Assembly (NCBI GenBank): GCA_964391195.1
Contig: CAYMLG010000006.1
Span: forward strand, 60,879 to 124,878
Length of the DNA: 64,000 nt
Origin: JAAYXE01 sp964391195
GTDB taxonomy: Bacteria; Chloroflexota; Anaerolineae; Anaerolineales; UBA4823
Direction of reading: 5' to 3'
The translations under genes were made by a program, and so were the position numbers. Position 1 is the first letter of the stretch. The number at the start of each line of letters is the position of its first letter. The notes under the pieces are model-generated. The model worked only from the letters and a program-made list of their open reading frames with translations, was not told the DNA's origin and did no database searches. Shown here in pieces: positions 25,800 to 35,240 of the stretch.

Positions 25800-26543
25800 T
25801 TGAACACAACTGCCGCCCTGAAAACGGCCGCCCCGACCCGGGCGCCCTGGCTGATGCTGGCTGCCCGCAGCCTGCTCTTTTTTGCTTTCCAGGCCCTGTT
25901 CGCCCTGATCCTGGCCGCTGGCGGCGCTGCCTCCGCCTGGGAGGGTGCGGCGGCGTGGTGGCCGTTCAGCGTGACCCTGACCAACCTGGTCTGCCTGGTC
26001 CTGCTCATCCGGCTGTTCCGGGCCGAAGGAAGGAGCTTCTGGAGCATTTTCCGCCTCCAGAAAGAGCATCTCAAGGGCGACGTCCTGGCCCTGCTGGGGT
26101 TCATGCTCATCGCCGGACCGATCGCTTACCTGCCGAACATCCTGCTGGCCACCTGGCTGTTCGGCGAACCGATGGTCACGGTGGAGATGCTTTTCCGCCC
26201 GCTGCCGCTGTGGGCGGCCCTGGCCAGCCTGGTGATCTTCCCGGCCACCCAGGGCCTGGTGAAGCTGCCCACTTATTTTCTATATGCCATGCCCCGCATC
26301 AAGGAGCAGACCGGCCAGCCGGGGCTGGCCCTGGCCCTGGCCTCCCTGGCGCTCGGCGTGCAGCACTTTACCGTGCCGCTGCTGTTCGACTGGCGCTTTT
26401 TCACCTGGCGGCTGCTGATGTTTATCCCCTTTGCCTTTCTGGTGGGCGCGATTCTCCGCTGGCGGCCGCGGCTGATGCCCTACATGGCCGTCGTCCACTT
26501 CTTGATCGACGCCGCCACGGCGGCAACGTATTTTATGGTGTAG
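25800..26543 (+). CDS. CPBP-like integral membrane protein without the catalytic EExxxR motif
   Basis: 247 residues from TTG 25800 (GAGG upstream but rather distant). Six or seven membrane helices are seen. The tail AVVHFLIDAATAATYFMV and the HFTVPLLFD stretch resemble the last motifs of CPBP (Abi/CAAX-protease-like) proteins. The EExxxR glutamates are absent, so protease activity is doubtful. Codon use is unusually rich in CTG and GCC compared with neighbours. Near-identical terminator-type repeats flank it at 25578 and 26632. Confidence 0.7.
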   Translation: MNTTAALKTAAPTRAPWLMLAARSLLFFAFQALFALILAAGGAASAWEGAAAWWPFSVTLTNLVCLVLLIRLFRAEGRSFWSIFRLQKEHLKGDVLALLGFMLIAGPIAYLPNILLATWLFGEPMVTVEMLFRPLPLWAALASLVIFPATQGLVKLPTYFLYAMPRIKEQTGQPGLALALASLALGVQHFTVPLLFDWRFFTWRLLMFIPFAFLVGAILRWRPRLMPYMAVVHFLIDAATAATYFMV

Positions 26544-26631
26544 CAGGGATTTTTGTGGGACGCGGAGGGAGATCAGGGACGCGGCTTCGCCGGTTTTCAG
26601 CCGGCTGATCACTGTAGGTGCCCTAATGTCT

Positions 26632-26669
26632 GGCATCGCCCGGCGATTCGTGTCGGGCGATGCCTTTTT
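26632..26669 (+). terminator. intrinsic terminator after the CPBP-like gene
   Basis: GGCATCGCCCG (26632-26642) pairs with CGGGCGATGCC (26654-26664), then TTTTT. It is 88 nt after the CPBP-like stop and lies between convergent genes. The arrangement of the T-run favours the plus strand. Confidence 0.85.
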
Positions 26670-26704
26670 AATTTGATCCGCCCCCTGCTCGCCGCTTCCT
26701 TCTC

Positions 26705-27190
26705 TCAAATCACCTTATCATTCTTCCCCGCTAACTGGCGGAGCATATCGGTTTGCCCCACATGATAGGTGTCATGGAAATAGATGAAGTGGACTCGCTG
26801 GGAGAGGGGCATCTGGTGCTGCCCGATCTGGATGTCTTTTTGCCAGTCCTCGGGCGGGATGGATGCAAGCGCAGCGGCCAATCTCTCCTGGCCTTGTTCG
26901 AGCATTTGCAGCATGCGCTCCAGGCGGATCACGCCGTGGCCGTCCTCACGCACAGGCTCTGACTCGCGGGCGTAGCGCTTCCGTTCAGTCTCGCTCATCA
27001 ATGGCTCAGCGCCCAGGGTCATTAACAGCCGGTCGCGACCTTCAAGGATATGTCCGATGACCCAGTTCAAGCAGTTGATATTGTAGGGCGCCTGAATCAG
27101 GCTAGCCTCATGGGTCAGGCCCTCGGTCTGCAGTTTGATCACTCTCAGGTTTAGTGCAAAAGAGTCGATCAACTGTTGGTTGGTTAGCAT
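26705..27190 (-). CDS. DinB-family protein
   Basis: 161 residues forming a four-helix DinB/YfiT-like metal-binding bundle. The likely metal His residues lie in VIGHILEGRD and FIYFHDTYHVGQTDML. DinB proteins are often thiol-S-transferases or damage-induced proteins of unknown reaction. It is monocistronic and converges with the CPBP-like gene. Functional prediction beyond the family is not possible. Confidence 0.85.
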   Translation of the reverse strand: MLTNQQLIDSFALNLRVIKLQTEGLTHEASLIQAPYNINCLNWVIGHILEGRDRLLMTLGAEPLMSETERKRYARESEPVREDGHGVIRLERMLQMLEQGQERLAAALASIPPEDWQKDIQIGQHQMPLSQRVHFIYFHDTYHVGQTDMLRQLAGKNDKVI

Positions 27191-27515
27191 TCGTCTCCTC
27201 CATTAGAAATGATGGTCCCGATGCCGGATAGAGCAGCGCTGTGCCGGGCATCCACTCCTTCGACTGAGATTATAGCCGCGTTTAAGAGACTGCCCTCGCG
27301 GGTTGGAGGTACTTTGCCGCTGCCTGCGACTCGACTTCAGCGGTGGGAAACTTTTCTCAGGGGCAGCCGCCAACTGAGGCAGAATCCCCCATAATCCGGT
27401 TATAATGCTTTTATTGGCTCTGATGTTGATGCTGCGAAAAACGAAATGGGTAAAGTTGGAGCATTAAAGAGGAACGCATTGCAGCGATACCACCTTACCT
27501 GACGTGGAGGAATCT
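27191..27515 (+). other. intergenic region upstream of the coiled-coil protein
   Basis: 325 nt between divergent genes. A perfect TATAAT occurs at 27401-27406 without a good -35, about 110 nt ahead of ATG 27516. GGAGG at 27506-27510 is the ribosome-binding site that fixes that start. Nothing else is recognised. Confidence 0.4.
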
Positions 27516-29840
27516 ATGCCAGTTGAAAAGCCGGCGAAGCCGGTTAAACCTGCCCTGCCTATAAAGTCGAAGCCCAAGGCTGGTCCTCCGGCCCCCTCCC
27601 GCCCGCCTCTCCGCAAACCAGCCGCTCCTGCTGCCCGCCCGGCAGTGAACCCTGTCATTGCGGCCCAGCGGGAGATGCGCCGGCAGGGACAGCGCCAGAC
27701 TGCTCAACAGGTATCGCAGAGCCGGCCCCGCCCCGTGGTTCGCCCGGCGGCCCCTCCACAAAAAATTATGCCCAAAGTTCCACTGCCTTCCACTGCAGCG
27801 AGCGGGAAGGTAGAGCGCAGGCCGGCGGCCGTGGAGAGGCGTCCACATCGCTTTACCGCCGCGGCGGCGCCAGCCCTGACGGCCTTCGGGTTGATCGCTC
27901 TCAATGCTTCAAACGCGCACCCCGATATCGCCACCGAGGCCTCTTCGCTTGAATACTCTTTGTCTTCGCTTCAGGATCGCAGCGCATTCCCTGGTATAAC
28001 CGGGGACATAACTGCTCTGGACAACCAGCTGAACCGGGTCCTGGACTTGCTGGAAAGCGCCCGCGATAAGGGCTACCGTTACCAGAGCGACATAGAAAAA
28101 GAAGCCTACGATATGATGGGCCGCTGGGAGACCGTCCGCCCGCAGGTCGTCAGCGTTGTGCAGCAGCAGGCGCAGACTTTGCAAAGCCAGCTTGGCCTGC
28201 TGAACCCGCAGATCCAGCGCCTGAACAATACCCTGCGCATGCCCACAGCGGCCGCTCCGCTGCTGCGCACCACCCAGTCGCAGGTCAACAACGTGATGGA
28301 TCAGATCAACAGGATCGAGCGTGATTTGCAGAGCCGTTATTCGCAGATTAAAAACTGCGTGAACGAGCTGAACACCCGCTTGAACAATATCCATTGGGCG
28401 ATGGACCAGCTTCAGGAGGCGAAGTTCACTTTAGCCAGGGGCGAAGACCTGATCATGGCCGTGCCGGCGCGGTGGGACAAAGAAGGCAAGGAAGACCCCG
28501 AAGGCGTGCTCTACCTGACCAACCGGCGGCTGATCTTCGAGCGCAAAGAGAAGGTCGCCACGAAGAAGATCCTGTTCATCACCACAGCTTCCGAGCTGGT
28601 GCAGGAGGTGGCGATCGATCAGCCCCTGGCGAGCATCCGCAGCGCAAAGGGGGAGAACAAGGGCCTGTTCGGCCACCAGGACTTCTTGCTGGTGGAATTC
28701 TCCGCTGGGAATCTGGGCAGTGTCCCGTTCCACATCAATGGCCAGGAATCTAAGGCCTGGGAGACGTTGGTAAACCGGGCGCGCGGCGGACAGTTGGAGT
28801 CCGAGCGGGTAAATGCGGCCGGTGGTCTGTCGGTCTCCGATTTCAACGGGCCGTTGACGGCGGCGCACATCCTGGACGTGCAGAACGAAGTGAACAACTT
28901 ACAGGACGAGATGATGCTGCCGGAAGCGCGCCAGGAATTGAGCAGCCTGGAGAATGAAGTGCGTTCGCTGGAACGCAGGCTGAGCAAGGTGCGGGCAAAG
29001 GGCTACGAGGTAGAAAGGGGCCTGGAAGCCGAGATAACCGTCCTGGCGGCGCAGTGGGACCGGGTCAAAGCCAATGCAGAGGCCACGCTGGAATACCAGA
29101 CCCGGGTGCTGGGCGAGCAGATGGCGGCGATAAAAAAACAAGCCGCCCAACTGGCAGGCCTATCTGCGAACCTGGCGGCCGCCCGGCCGGTATATATGCA
29201 GGTGAAGTCCGCGATCGCCTCGGCCGAGGCCCAGGCGGAAGCTGCCGAAGCTACGGTGCTGGCCCAATACGATGAGTACGCCGACGAGGTGGAGGCCCTG
29301 TCGGCCCACCTGGACTGGGTGGATTGGATGCTTCAGGCGCTGGCTACGGCGTCTTTCAGCTTGATGGCAGATGAATGTGGGATCGCGGCGACCGAAGCTG
29401 TGTTCAAGTTCGGCAACCTGGAGCCCGAGAACGGTATCCTGTTCCTGACCGACCGGCGTTTGTTGTGGGAAGATCGGGTGGGCGATTACGAATTGAAAGT
29501 GGACGCCTCCCTGAACACCATCGTCAATATTGACTGTGAAGTGGATGAGCAGAGCGGGCAGGAGAGCCTGGTGATTAAATTCCAACCGCCCGCGGTCCTG
29601 GATACCGGGCGTTTCGAACTGGTCCTGCCCGTTGCCGAGGATTGGATCACGATGGTCGGCCGGGCGAAGACCGGCGGTTACACCCGCGACCGAGTCGCAG
29701 GTCTTTCCCCTGAGGAACTGGATCGAATCCGGAACGCTCCCCAGCAGTGTCCGACCTGTGGAGCCGTTTTCACCGCCCCCTTACTGCGCGGGCAAAGCGA
29801 GCTTCGCTGTGAATACTGCGGGCTGGTCACCCGGATTTAA
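27516..29840 (+). CDS. tandem coiled-coil / PH-GRAM-like protein with C-terminal zinc ribbon
   Basis: 774 residues. A Pro/Lys/Ala-rich N-terminus (~110 residues) precedes two repeats of the same module: a long helical coiled coil, then a beta-rich segment. The first beta segment has VLYLTNRRLIFERKEKV and the second ILFLTDRRLLWEDRVG, the YLTxxRL pattern of PH/GRAM-like domains. The end is a zinc ribbon (CPTCGAVF, then CEYCG). There is no signal peptide or membrane helix, so it is cytosolic. It is followed after 69 nt by a Ser/Thr kinase gene on the same strand, suggesting a scaffold or substrate of that kinase (inference). Confidence 0.8.
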   Translation: MPVEKPAKPVKPALPIKSKPKAGPPAPSRPPLRKPAAPAARPAVNPVIAAQREMRRQGQRQTAQQVSQSRPRPVVRPAAPPQKIMPKVPLPSTAASGKVERRPAAVERRPHRFTAAAAPALTAFGLIALNASNAHPDIATEASSLEYSLSSLQDRSAFPGITGDITALDNQLNRVLDLLESARDKGYRYQSDIEKEAYDMMGRWETVRPQVVSVVQQQAQTLQSQLGLLNPQIQRLNNTLRMPTAAAPLLRTTQSQVNNVMDQINRIERDLQSRYSQIKNCVNELNTRLNNIHWAMDQLQEAKFTLARGEDLIMAVPARWDKEGKEDPEGVLYLTNRRLIFERKEKVATKKILFITTASELVQEVAIDQPLASIRSAKGENKGLFGHQDFLLVEFSAGNLGSVPFHINGQESKAWETLVNRARGGQLESERVNAAGGLSVSDFNGPLTAAHILDVQNEVNNLQDEMMLPEARQELSSLENEVRSLERRLSKVRAKGYEVERGLEAEITVLAAQWDRVKANAEATLEYQTRVLGEQMAAIKKQAAQLAGLSANLAAARPVYMQVKSAIASAEAQAEAAEATVLAQYDEYADEVEALSAHLDWVDWMLQALATASFSLMADECGIAATEAVFKFGNLEPENGILFLTDRRLLWEDRVGDYELKVDASLNTIVNIDCEVDEQSGQESLVIKFQPPAVLDTGRFELVLPVAEDWITMVGRAKTGGYTRDRVAGLSPEELDRIRNAPQQCPTCGAVFTAPLLRGQSELRCEYCGLVTRI

Positions 29841-29909
29841 TTACCCGGAGCGCTGAGTGGGCGAGCAAGCCCGCCTGCTCAGAAGAATCTATTCGTAAAT
29901 TTTAGGTTT

Positions 29910-32102
29910 ATGCTGTTAGAGCGCGGTGCACTGCTAAATAACCGCTACCGGATCGTCGAGATCCTGGGCCAGGGAGGCATGGGGTCGGTTTATCGCGCCG
30001 TGGACGAGAACCTGGGTGTAGACGTCGCGGTCAAGGACAATTTGTTCACCACCGACGATTACGCCCGCCAATTCCGCCGGGAGGCGGTGATTCTGGCCAA
30101 CCTGCGCCATCCCAACCTGCCGCGGGTGACCGATCATTTCGTAATCGATGGGCAAGGTCAATACCTGGTGATGGACTACATCGACGGGGAAGACCTGCGC
30201 CAGCGGATGGACCGGCTGGGCCTGTTGAGTGAAGACGATGTCATCACCATCGGTGCGGCGATTTGTGAAGCGCTGACCTACCTGAGCACGCGCAACCCGG
30301 CGATCGTTCACCGGGATATCAAGCCCGGAAACGTGAAGATCACTCCCCAGGGGCAGATTTATCTGGTCGATTTCGGGTTGGCGAAAATCTTGATGAGCGG
30401 GCAGGCCACGACCACCGGAGCACGGGCGATGACGCCCGGTTATTCCCCTCCTGAACAGTACGGTACGGCCCGCACCGACCATCGCTCTGATGTGTTTTCC
30501 CTGGGGGCCACCCTGTACGCGGCGCTCACCGGGTCGATACCGGAGGATGCCCTGGCCCGCGCCATGGGGCAGGCCGATCTGACGCCGATCAGGGAGCACA
30601 ATCCGAAAGTGTCCCGCCGCCTGGCGGCCGCCATTGAGAAGGCGTTAGAAGTGCAGCCCGACGACCGCTTCCAGACGGCGGAGGAATTCAAGCAGGCCTT
30701 GCTCGCAGCTCGATCCGCCAGCCGGCGGCGGAATGGGGAGTATCTGGTCTCGCCCCCGCCGGAAGTCCCGGATCCACCGCCGCCAGTAGAGAGAATCCCA
30801 CCGCCTCCCGAGCAGATCCTGGAGGCGGCCCCGGAGAAGTCTCCCGCCCCAATTTTCCTGGTTTCTCCGGTCGAGGAGCCGCAGCCAAAGGCGCGCAAAC
30901 GCCGCAAAGAATCCCGGGTATCCCGGCTGCTGCGTGGCTGTGTAATCGTCATCCTCTCGGCGCTGCTGATCGTGGGCGTCTCAAGCCTGGCCGTCTATTT
31001 CTATGCTCCGAACCTGCCCTCGCAGGTGATCGCTCTGGCTGGGATGCTGCGTACTGCAACCGCGGAACCCACCAACGCAGCGCCGGCTCCCACACACACG
31101 GAGACGCCGGCGGTACAAGCCTCTCCCACAGTGATGCCGGCCATCACCAGTCCCACCGACGATCCCCTGGCATTTCCCACCCGCGTGAACCCGCAAGCAA
31201 CGAGGTCCACACCTACAGTAACGCCAACACCCTCACCCACACCTCACGGCGGTGGGTCGGGCGAATTAGCCTTCGCTTCCGATGTATCCGGAGTGATACA
31301 GATTTACGTTGCCGATATCGAGGGGGGCCCCTGGCAGCAGGTGACCGACCTGCCGGAGGGCGCCTGCCAGCCGGACTGGTCTCCGGACGGGCAGCAATTG
31401 GTGTTCATTTCCCCTTGTAAGGACAATTACGAGTCGTATCCAGGCGCAGCCCTGTTTACGATCAATGTGGATGGCAGCGGGATGATGCCCATTCCTAGCG
31501 TGCCGGGTGGGGATTACGATCCGGCATGGTCACCGGATGGGAAGAGAATCGCTTTCACATCCATCCGCAATAAGGGACGCCCGCAGATCTTCGTCTACGA
31601 TTTGGAAACGAAAACCACCACACAATTGTCGGAGGGTGACAACCGCGACCTACAGCCGGCCTGGTCGGCTGACGGGCGGCTGATCGTGTTTGTTTCCACC
31701 CGGCGTGGGCCTTCCCAGTTGTGGACCATGAACGCTAACGGATCGAACCAGCGTTTGTTCTCTGCCAGCCGGGATAAGATCAATTCAAGCCCAGATTGGT
31801 CTCCGGACGGGCAAACTGTGCTGTTCAATCAGATTGCCCGCAAGGGGGATATCCCTCAACTGTACGCCGCCACGCTGAGTGATGTGAATGACTACCGGGA
31901 GTACCCGCTCATCGCCGACCAGATCCCCATGCGCGAAGGTCGTTACTCGCCAGATGGATATTGGATCGCTTTCGAGAGCTGGCCCGGCGGGAGCAACCAC
32001 GACATCTTCGGGGTGCTTTCGAACGGCACCGGACGCCGCGAGTTGATCGCCAGCCCGCTGTCCTTCGAGTTCGATGCTGTCTGGCGGCCGCCGGTTGAAT
32101 AA
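29910..32102 (+). CDS. membrane Ser/Thr protein kinase with extracytoplasmic TolB/WD40-like propeller
   Basis: 730 residues. The kinase domain (~8-270) is intact: LGQGGMGSVYRA, VAVKDN, HRDIKPGNV, VDFGLAK and MTPGYSPPEQYG. A proline-rich juxtamembrane region with RKRRKESR precedes one membrane helix (~347-368, CVIVILSALLIVGVSSLAVY). A Thr/Pro-rich stalk leads to a propeller built of PD40 repeats (QPDWSPDGQQLVFIS, DPAWSPDGKRIAFTS, QPAWSADGRLIVFVS). The topology is that of PknD-like sensor kinases. The ligand is unknown. It is distinct from the kinase at 3610, whose propeller seems cytosolic. Confidence 0.93.
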   Translation: MLLERGALLNNRYRIVEILGQGGMGSVYRAVDENLGVDVAVKDNLFTTDDYARQFRREAVILANLRHPNLPRVTDHFVIDGQGQYLVMDYIDGEDLRQRMDRLGLLSEDDVITIGAAICEALTYLSTRNPAIVHRDIKPGNVKITPQGQIYLVDFGLAKILMSGQATTTGARAMTPGYSPPEQYGTARTDHRSDVFSLGATLYAALTGSIPEDALARAMGQADLTPIREHNPKVSRRLAAAIEKALEVQPDDRFQTAEEFKQALLAARSASRRRNGEYLVSPPPEVPDPPPPVERIPPPPEQILEAAPEKSPAPIFLVSPVEEPQPKARKRRKESRVSRLLRGCVIVILSALLIVGVSSLAVYFYAPNLPSQVIALAGMLRTATAEPTNAAPAPTHTETPAVQASPTVMPAITSPTDDPLAFPTRVNPQATRSTPTVTPTPSPTPHGGGSGELAFASDVSGVIQIYVADIEGGPWQQVTDLPEGACQPDWSPDGQQLVFISPCKDNYESYPGAALFTINVDGSGMMPIPSVPGGDYDPAWSPDGKRIAFTSIRNKGRPQIFVYDLETKTTTQLSEGDNRDLQPAWSADGRLIVFVSTRRGPSQLWTMNANGSNQRLFSASRDKINSSPDWSPDGQTVLFNQIARKGDIPQLYAATLSDVNDYREYPLIADQIPMREGRYSPDGYWIAFESWPGGSNHDIFGVLSNGTGRRELIASPLSFEFDAVWRPPVE

Positions 32103-32126
32103 GGGTTTCGTTTAAGGATTTAAATT

Positions 32127-33926
32127 TCACCCCTCGTTTGCGACCTGGGATAAGTATTTCTCCCGGTTGGCCGCGCGGGCGACCTTGCCGCTGCTGGTTT
32201 TCAGCAGCCAGTTGCGCTCCACAATGAGTACGTAGCGCAGGGCCACGTCGGAGCCGCGGGTGACCCGTTGGCGCACCTCATCCGCAATACGGGCGAACTC
32301 TTTCGGGGGCTCGTCCGACTCGGCAACGACCACCACCTCTTCCGTTCCGGTTTGTTGGTTGGCGACGCCAAAGGCGGCGACTCTTCCCGGGTGGACTCCA
32401 GGGACCTCGCTCGCCAGCCTTTCCAGATCCTGCGGATAGACATTCTTACCGCCGACGATAATCAGGTCCTTTTTTCGTCCGGTGATGTACACTTCCCCAT
32501 CAGCCATATAACCCAGATCCCCGGTCACATACCAGCCATCCAAAAAGGCTTTTTCGGTCAGATCCGGGCGGCGGTAGTAGCCGGAGAGCATACAGTGGCT
32601 GCGTAGGGCGATCTCGCCCACCTGGCGCTCGGGCAAGTCACGACCCTGCGGGTCGAGCACTCTCACCTCCACGCCGCTAATCGGCCGGCCGGCGGATAGC
32701 ATCGGCAGAGCGCTCTCCGGGTCTTGCGCCGGTTCGGCTGATTGCCGGTTGAGCAGCGCCTGCCTGTCAACCCAATCGACGGTCACCGGCGAGTCGATGC
32801 CCCCCTGAGTCACGGCGAACACATTCTCGGCCATGGCATAGCAGGTTGCCAGGGCTTCCGGGCGCAGGCCGTAGGGGCGGAAGCGCTCAGCGAACATCCG
32901 GTGGCTGCTCCAGTACATCGGCTCGGAACAGTTGATTACCGCCCGCCAGGAAGACAGATCGACCCCTTCCAGGTCACGGTCACGGATTTTCTGGGCGCAG
33001 AAGTTATAGGCGAAATTAGGCAGCCAGGTGAGGGTGCCCCGGTATTGGGAGACGGCCTGCAGCAAGCGGTAGGGGGCCCGCACCCAATCGAAGGGCGAAA
33101 GCAGCACCAGGGGGACGCCCGATAGGATGGGGAGCAGGAAGCCGGCGATCAGCCCCATATCGTGATAGAGGGGCAGCCAGGAGACGATCACATCCTCTTG
33201 GTTGAGCCGGAGCGCCCGGGCGTAACTCTCCAGTTGGTTGAACACAGCCCGGTGGGAGAGGGCCACCCCTTTCTGCAAGCCGGTGGTCCCGGATGAGTGC
33301 TGCAGGAGCAGAATATCTTCCGGATGAGCTGCCAGGCCCTGGAGCGGAGTCTCCGCCTCCGGAGGCTGCGGGCCATCCAGAAACAGGGCGCCGCCATCCA
33401 CCAGGCGTTGGATTTCTACGCCGCTCGTCTCTCCGCTGACCGTCTCCTCGCCGGCGACCAGGATCCGCCGCACCGAACCCGGCTCTCCGCCGCTTGAGGC
33501 GGCGATGACCGCCGAGCGCACCTCGGGCACGAATTCGGGGTAGGTGATCACGGCAGCCGGCCGGGTGATGGCGAACAGGGCCGCCAGGCTGGCCCGGTAC
33601 TGGTCGGGCGCCAGTTTCTCCGTCAGGAAGGGCATGATCGCCGGGATCGCCCCGCGCAGAACTGCAGCAAAGTAGCTCAGAACCAGGTCGGGACCGTGAT
33701 CGAGGATCAGCAGGCACACCTCTCCCGGCTGAATCCCGGCCCGGGCCAGGCCGGCTGCATACCCGGCTGCCCCTTCGACCAGGCGACGGTAGGTGATCGC
33801 TTCCTCTGCCCGGCGGCTGTACAGCAAGCGCAGTACGATGTGCTCAGGCTGCTCGCGATAGTGGTTTAGCAGCACCCCCGCCGCGGTTGCGGTGTACTCG
33901 CCCGTTTTCGGTCCCATATCGCTCAT
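32127..33926 (-). CDS. fatty-acyl-AMP-ligase-type adenylate-forming enzyme
   Basis: 599 residues. AMP-binding motifs are LLLQHSSGTTGLQKGVALSH, YAMAENVFAV, GWYVTGDLGYMADGEVYITG and the catalytic lysine segment LKTSSGKVAR. The overall pattern (SWLPLYHDMGLIAGFLLP, LTWLPNFAYNFC) is that of FAAL enzymes, which activate a carboxylic acid as acyl-AMP and load it onto an acyl carrier protein. The ACP gene overlaps its start by 4 nt. It is the last gene of the acylation operon and takes the place of DltA. The acyl substrate is unknown. Confidence 0.92.
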   Translation of the reverse strand: MSDMGPKTGEYTATAAGVLLNHYREQPEHIVLRLLYSRRAEEAITYRRLVEGAAGYAAGLARAGIQPGEVCLLILDHGPDLVLSYFAAVLRGAIPAIMPFLTEKLAPDQYRASLAALFAITRPAAVITYPEFVPEVRSAVIAASSGGEPGSVRRILVAGEETVSGETSGVEIQRLVDGGALFLDGPQPPEAETPLQGLAAHPEDILLLQHSSGTTGLQKGVALSHRAVFNQLESYARALRLNQEDVIVSWLPLYHDMGLIAGFLLPILSGVPLVLLSPFDWVRAPYRLLQAVSQYRGTLTWLPNFAYNFCAQKIRDRDLEGVDLSSWRAVINCSEPMYWSSHRMFAERFRPYGLRPEALATCYAMAENVFAVTQGGIDSPVTVDWVDRQALLNRQSAEPAQDPESALPMLSAGRPISGVEVRVLDPQGRDLPERQVGEIALRSHCMLSGYYRRPDLTEKAFLDGWYVTGDLGYMADGEVYITGRKKDLIIVGGKNVYPQDLERLASEVPGVHPGRVAAFGVANQQTGTEEVVVVAESDEPPKEFARIADEVRQRVTRGSDVALRYVLIVERNWLLKTSSGKVARAANREKYLSQVANEG

Positions 33927-34156
33927 TGCCGGCTGCGGATCAGGGTCGTTAGCTGCTCCAGCGTGTCGAAGGTCTCGGCGTTCAGTTCGGTATCATCGAG
34001 GTGCACGCCAAACCGGTCTTCGATAAACAGCGACAGGTCGACCAGGCTGAAGGAGTCGACCAACCCGCTGGAGATCAAGGCTTCATTCGGGGCAATCTGC
34101 CGCTGCGGCTGTTTCAAGATTTCGGTTTTGATGTACTGCTCCAATTGTTCGATCAC
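33923..34156 (-). CDS. acyl carrier protein (DltC-like)
   Basis: 77 residues. The 4'-phosphopantetheine attachment Ser is in ISSGLVDSFSLVDLSLFIED. The LVDSF context is more like DltC and free-standing loading ACPs than the DSL of fatty-acid-synthesis ACPs. It would receive the acyl group from the FAAL and present it to the membrane acyltransferase. It overlaps both neighbours by 4 nt (33923-33926 and 34153-34156), showing tight translational coupling. Confidence 0.93.
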   Translation of the reverse strand: MIEQLEQYIKTEILKQPQRQIAPNEALISSGLVDSFSLVDLSLFIEDRFGVHLDDTELNAETFDTLEQLTTLIRSRQ

Positions 34157-35226
34157 GGGGATGTCTCCTCATTTTCCAAAGATTGCCATACGGCGTCCAG
34201 GACTTGCAGGGCGGTCAGGTTACGCCAGGGCCATCCCTTTTCCATCGCACTGGGATCGTCGAAGCGATTGCCCGCAAAAGTGATGTGCGCCCCGTCGTCC
34301 TGCAAACCTTGATCCGGCAGGGGTTGCACCGCCAGCCAGTAGTTCCACAGCGGCACCTGGTATTCCTGGGCCAGGCGGTGGATGGTGGCGTTGAGGCTGC
34401 CATCACCTTCCAGGTTATCTGCCTTGGTGGACAGGACGGGGATGATACCCTGTTCGATCGAATACTCGATGATCTCCCGGAGCTGGGGTTCGAATTCATC
34501 CGCGTGCCAGATGTCGTTGGTGCCCAGGGTGATCAGGGCGATGGTGGGGCGGTGCAGGCGATATTCGCAGGCCAGCGGGGATTCATTCGCCTCGCACTGT
34601 TTGCGGTCGGCCCACAGGGGGGTCAGTACCGAAGCCGTGGTAAACCCGGCTTTGGCCGCCAGGCTGGTACGGGCGAAAGACCCCTGATAGTAGGCGATCA
34701 CCGGTTCCAGGTAGGTGTGCTCTCCCAGGCGATAATACCTGGGACCGCGGTCGAAGTCGCCCAGGAACCAGGACGGTGTGCTGCCGCAATCGCCCACTTT
34801 GCTGAAGGCGTGGGGATTGTTCCCCAGGGCGATGCCACGCTGGTAGATTTCCTGCAGCCGCAGGCGCTGCGCCTCGTCGATCACGGGGACGACCGGCATT
34901 TGCTGCCAATCCACAGGGCCCGGCATGGGAGGGAGTGAGCTAGGTTCCGCCTCTTGGGTTGCCTGGGGCTCGGAGGCCTGGTCGCCTGGCTCGGCGTCTT
35001 GCTCGCCGTCCGGCGGCCCGGTCGGGGTGAGGGCGGGAGCAGCGGCGGTCGCCATGTCAACCGGTTGGTGTGTCACAGCCGGGCTGCTCGCCGCGATAAC
35101 GCTTGTGTCCACCGGCGGCGTGGCGGATGCCGGGTTGGACGTGGAATCGAGGGCCGGCGCACCACAACCGGCGAGCAGGGCCAGGACGAGCAGGGGCTGT
35201 AACCAGGTAAGAGATTTTCTGACCAT
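34153..35226 (-). CDS. SGNH-fold lipoprotein (candidate acyl esterase/transferase)
   Basis: 357 residues from ATG 35226, which gives a proper lipoprotein signal (LLVLALLAGC). A Thr/Pro/Glu-rich linker precedes an SGNH-like domain. Block III is ALITLGTNDIWH and the final block is DDGAHITFAGNRFDD (Asp and His). The first block reads VGDCGSTPSWFLGDFDRG, with Cys where the GDS nucleophile Ser is expected. It is anchored outside the membrane. It starts 14 nt after the second SGNH gene. It may remove or transfer acyl groups on the envelope, or only bind them. Confidence 0.8.
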   Translation of the reverse strand: MVRKSLTWLQPLLVLALLAGCGAPALDSTSNPASATPPVDTSVIAASSPAVTHQPVDMATAAAPALTPTGPPDGEQDAEPGDQASEPQATQEAEPSSLPPMPGPVDWQQMPVVPVIDEAQRLRLQEIYQRGIALGNNPHAFSKVGDCGSTPSWFLGDFDRGPRYYRLGEHTYLEPVIAYYQGSFARTSLAAKAGFTTASVLTPLWADRKQCEANESPLACEYRLHRPTIALITLGTNDIWHADEFEPQLREIIEYSIEQGIIPVLSTKADNLEGDGSLNATIHRLAQEYQVPLWNYWLAVQPLPDQGLQDDGAHITFAGNRFDDPSAMEKGWPWRNLTALQVLDAVWQSLENEETSP

Positions 35227-35240
35227 AACGGTACCGGATA

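Noticed and set aside
32127..34156. Polyketide/NRPS cluster suggested by FAAL and ACP
   Set aside because: No ketosynthase, condensation or thioesterase domains are nearby; the remaining genes are MBOAT, SGNH and membrane components.
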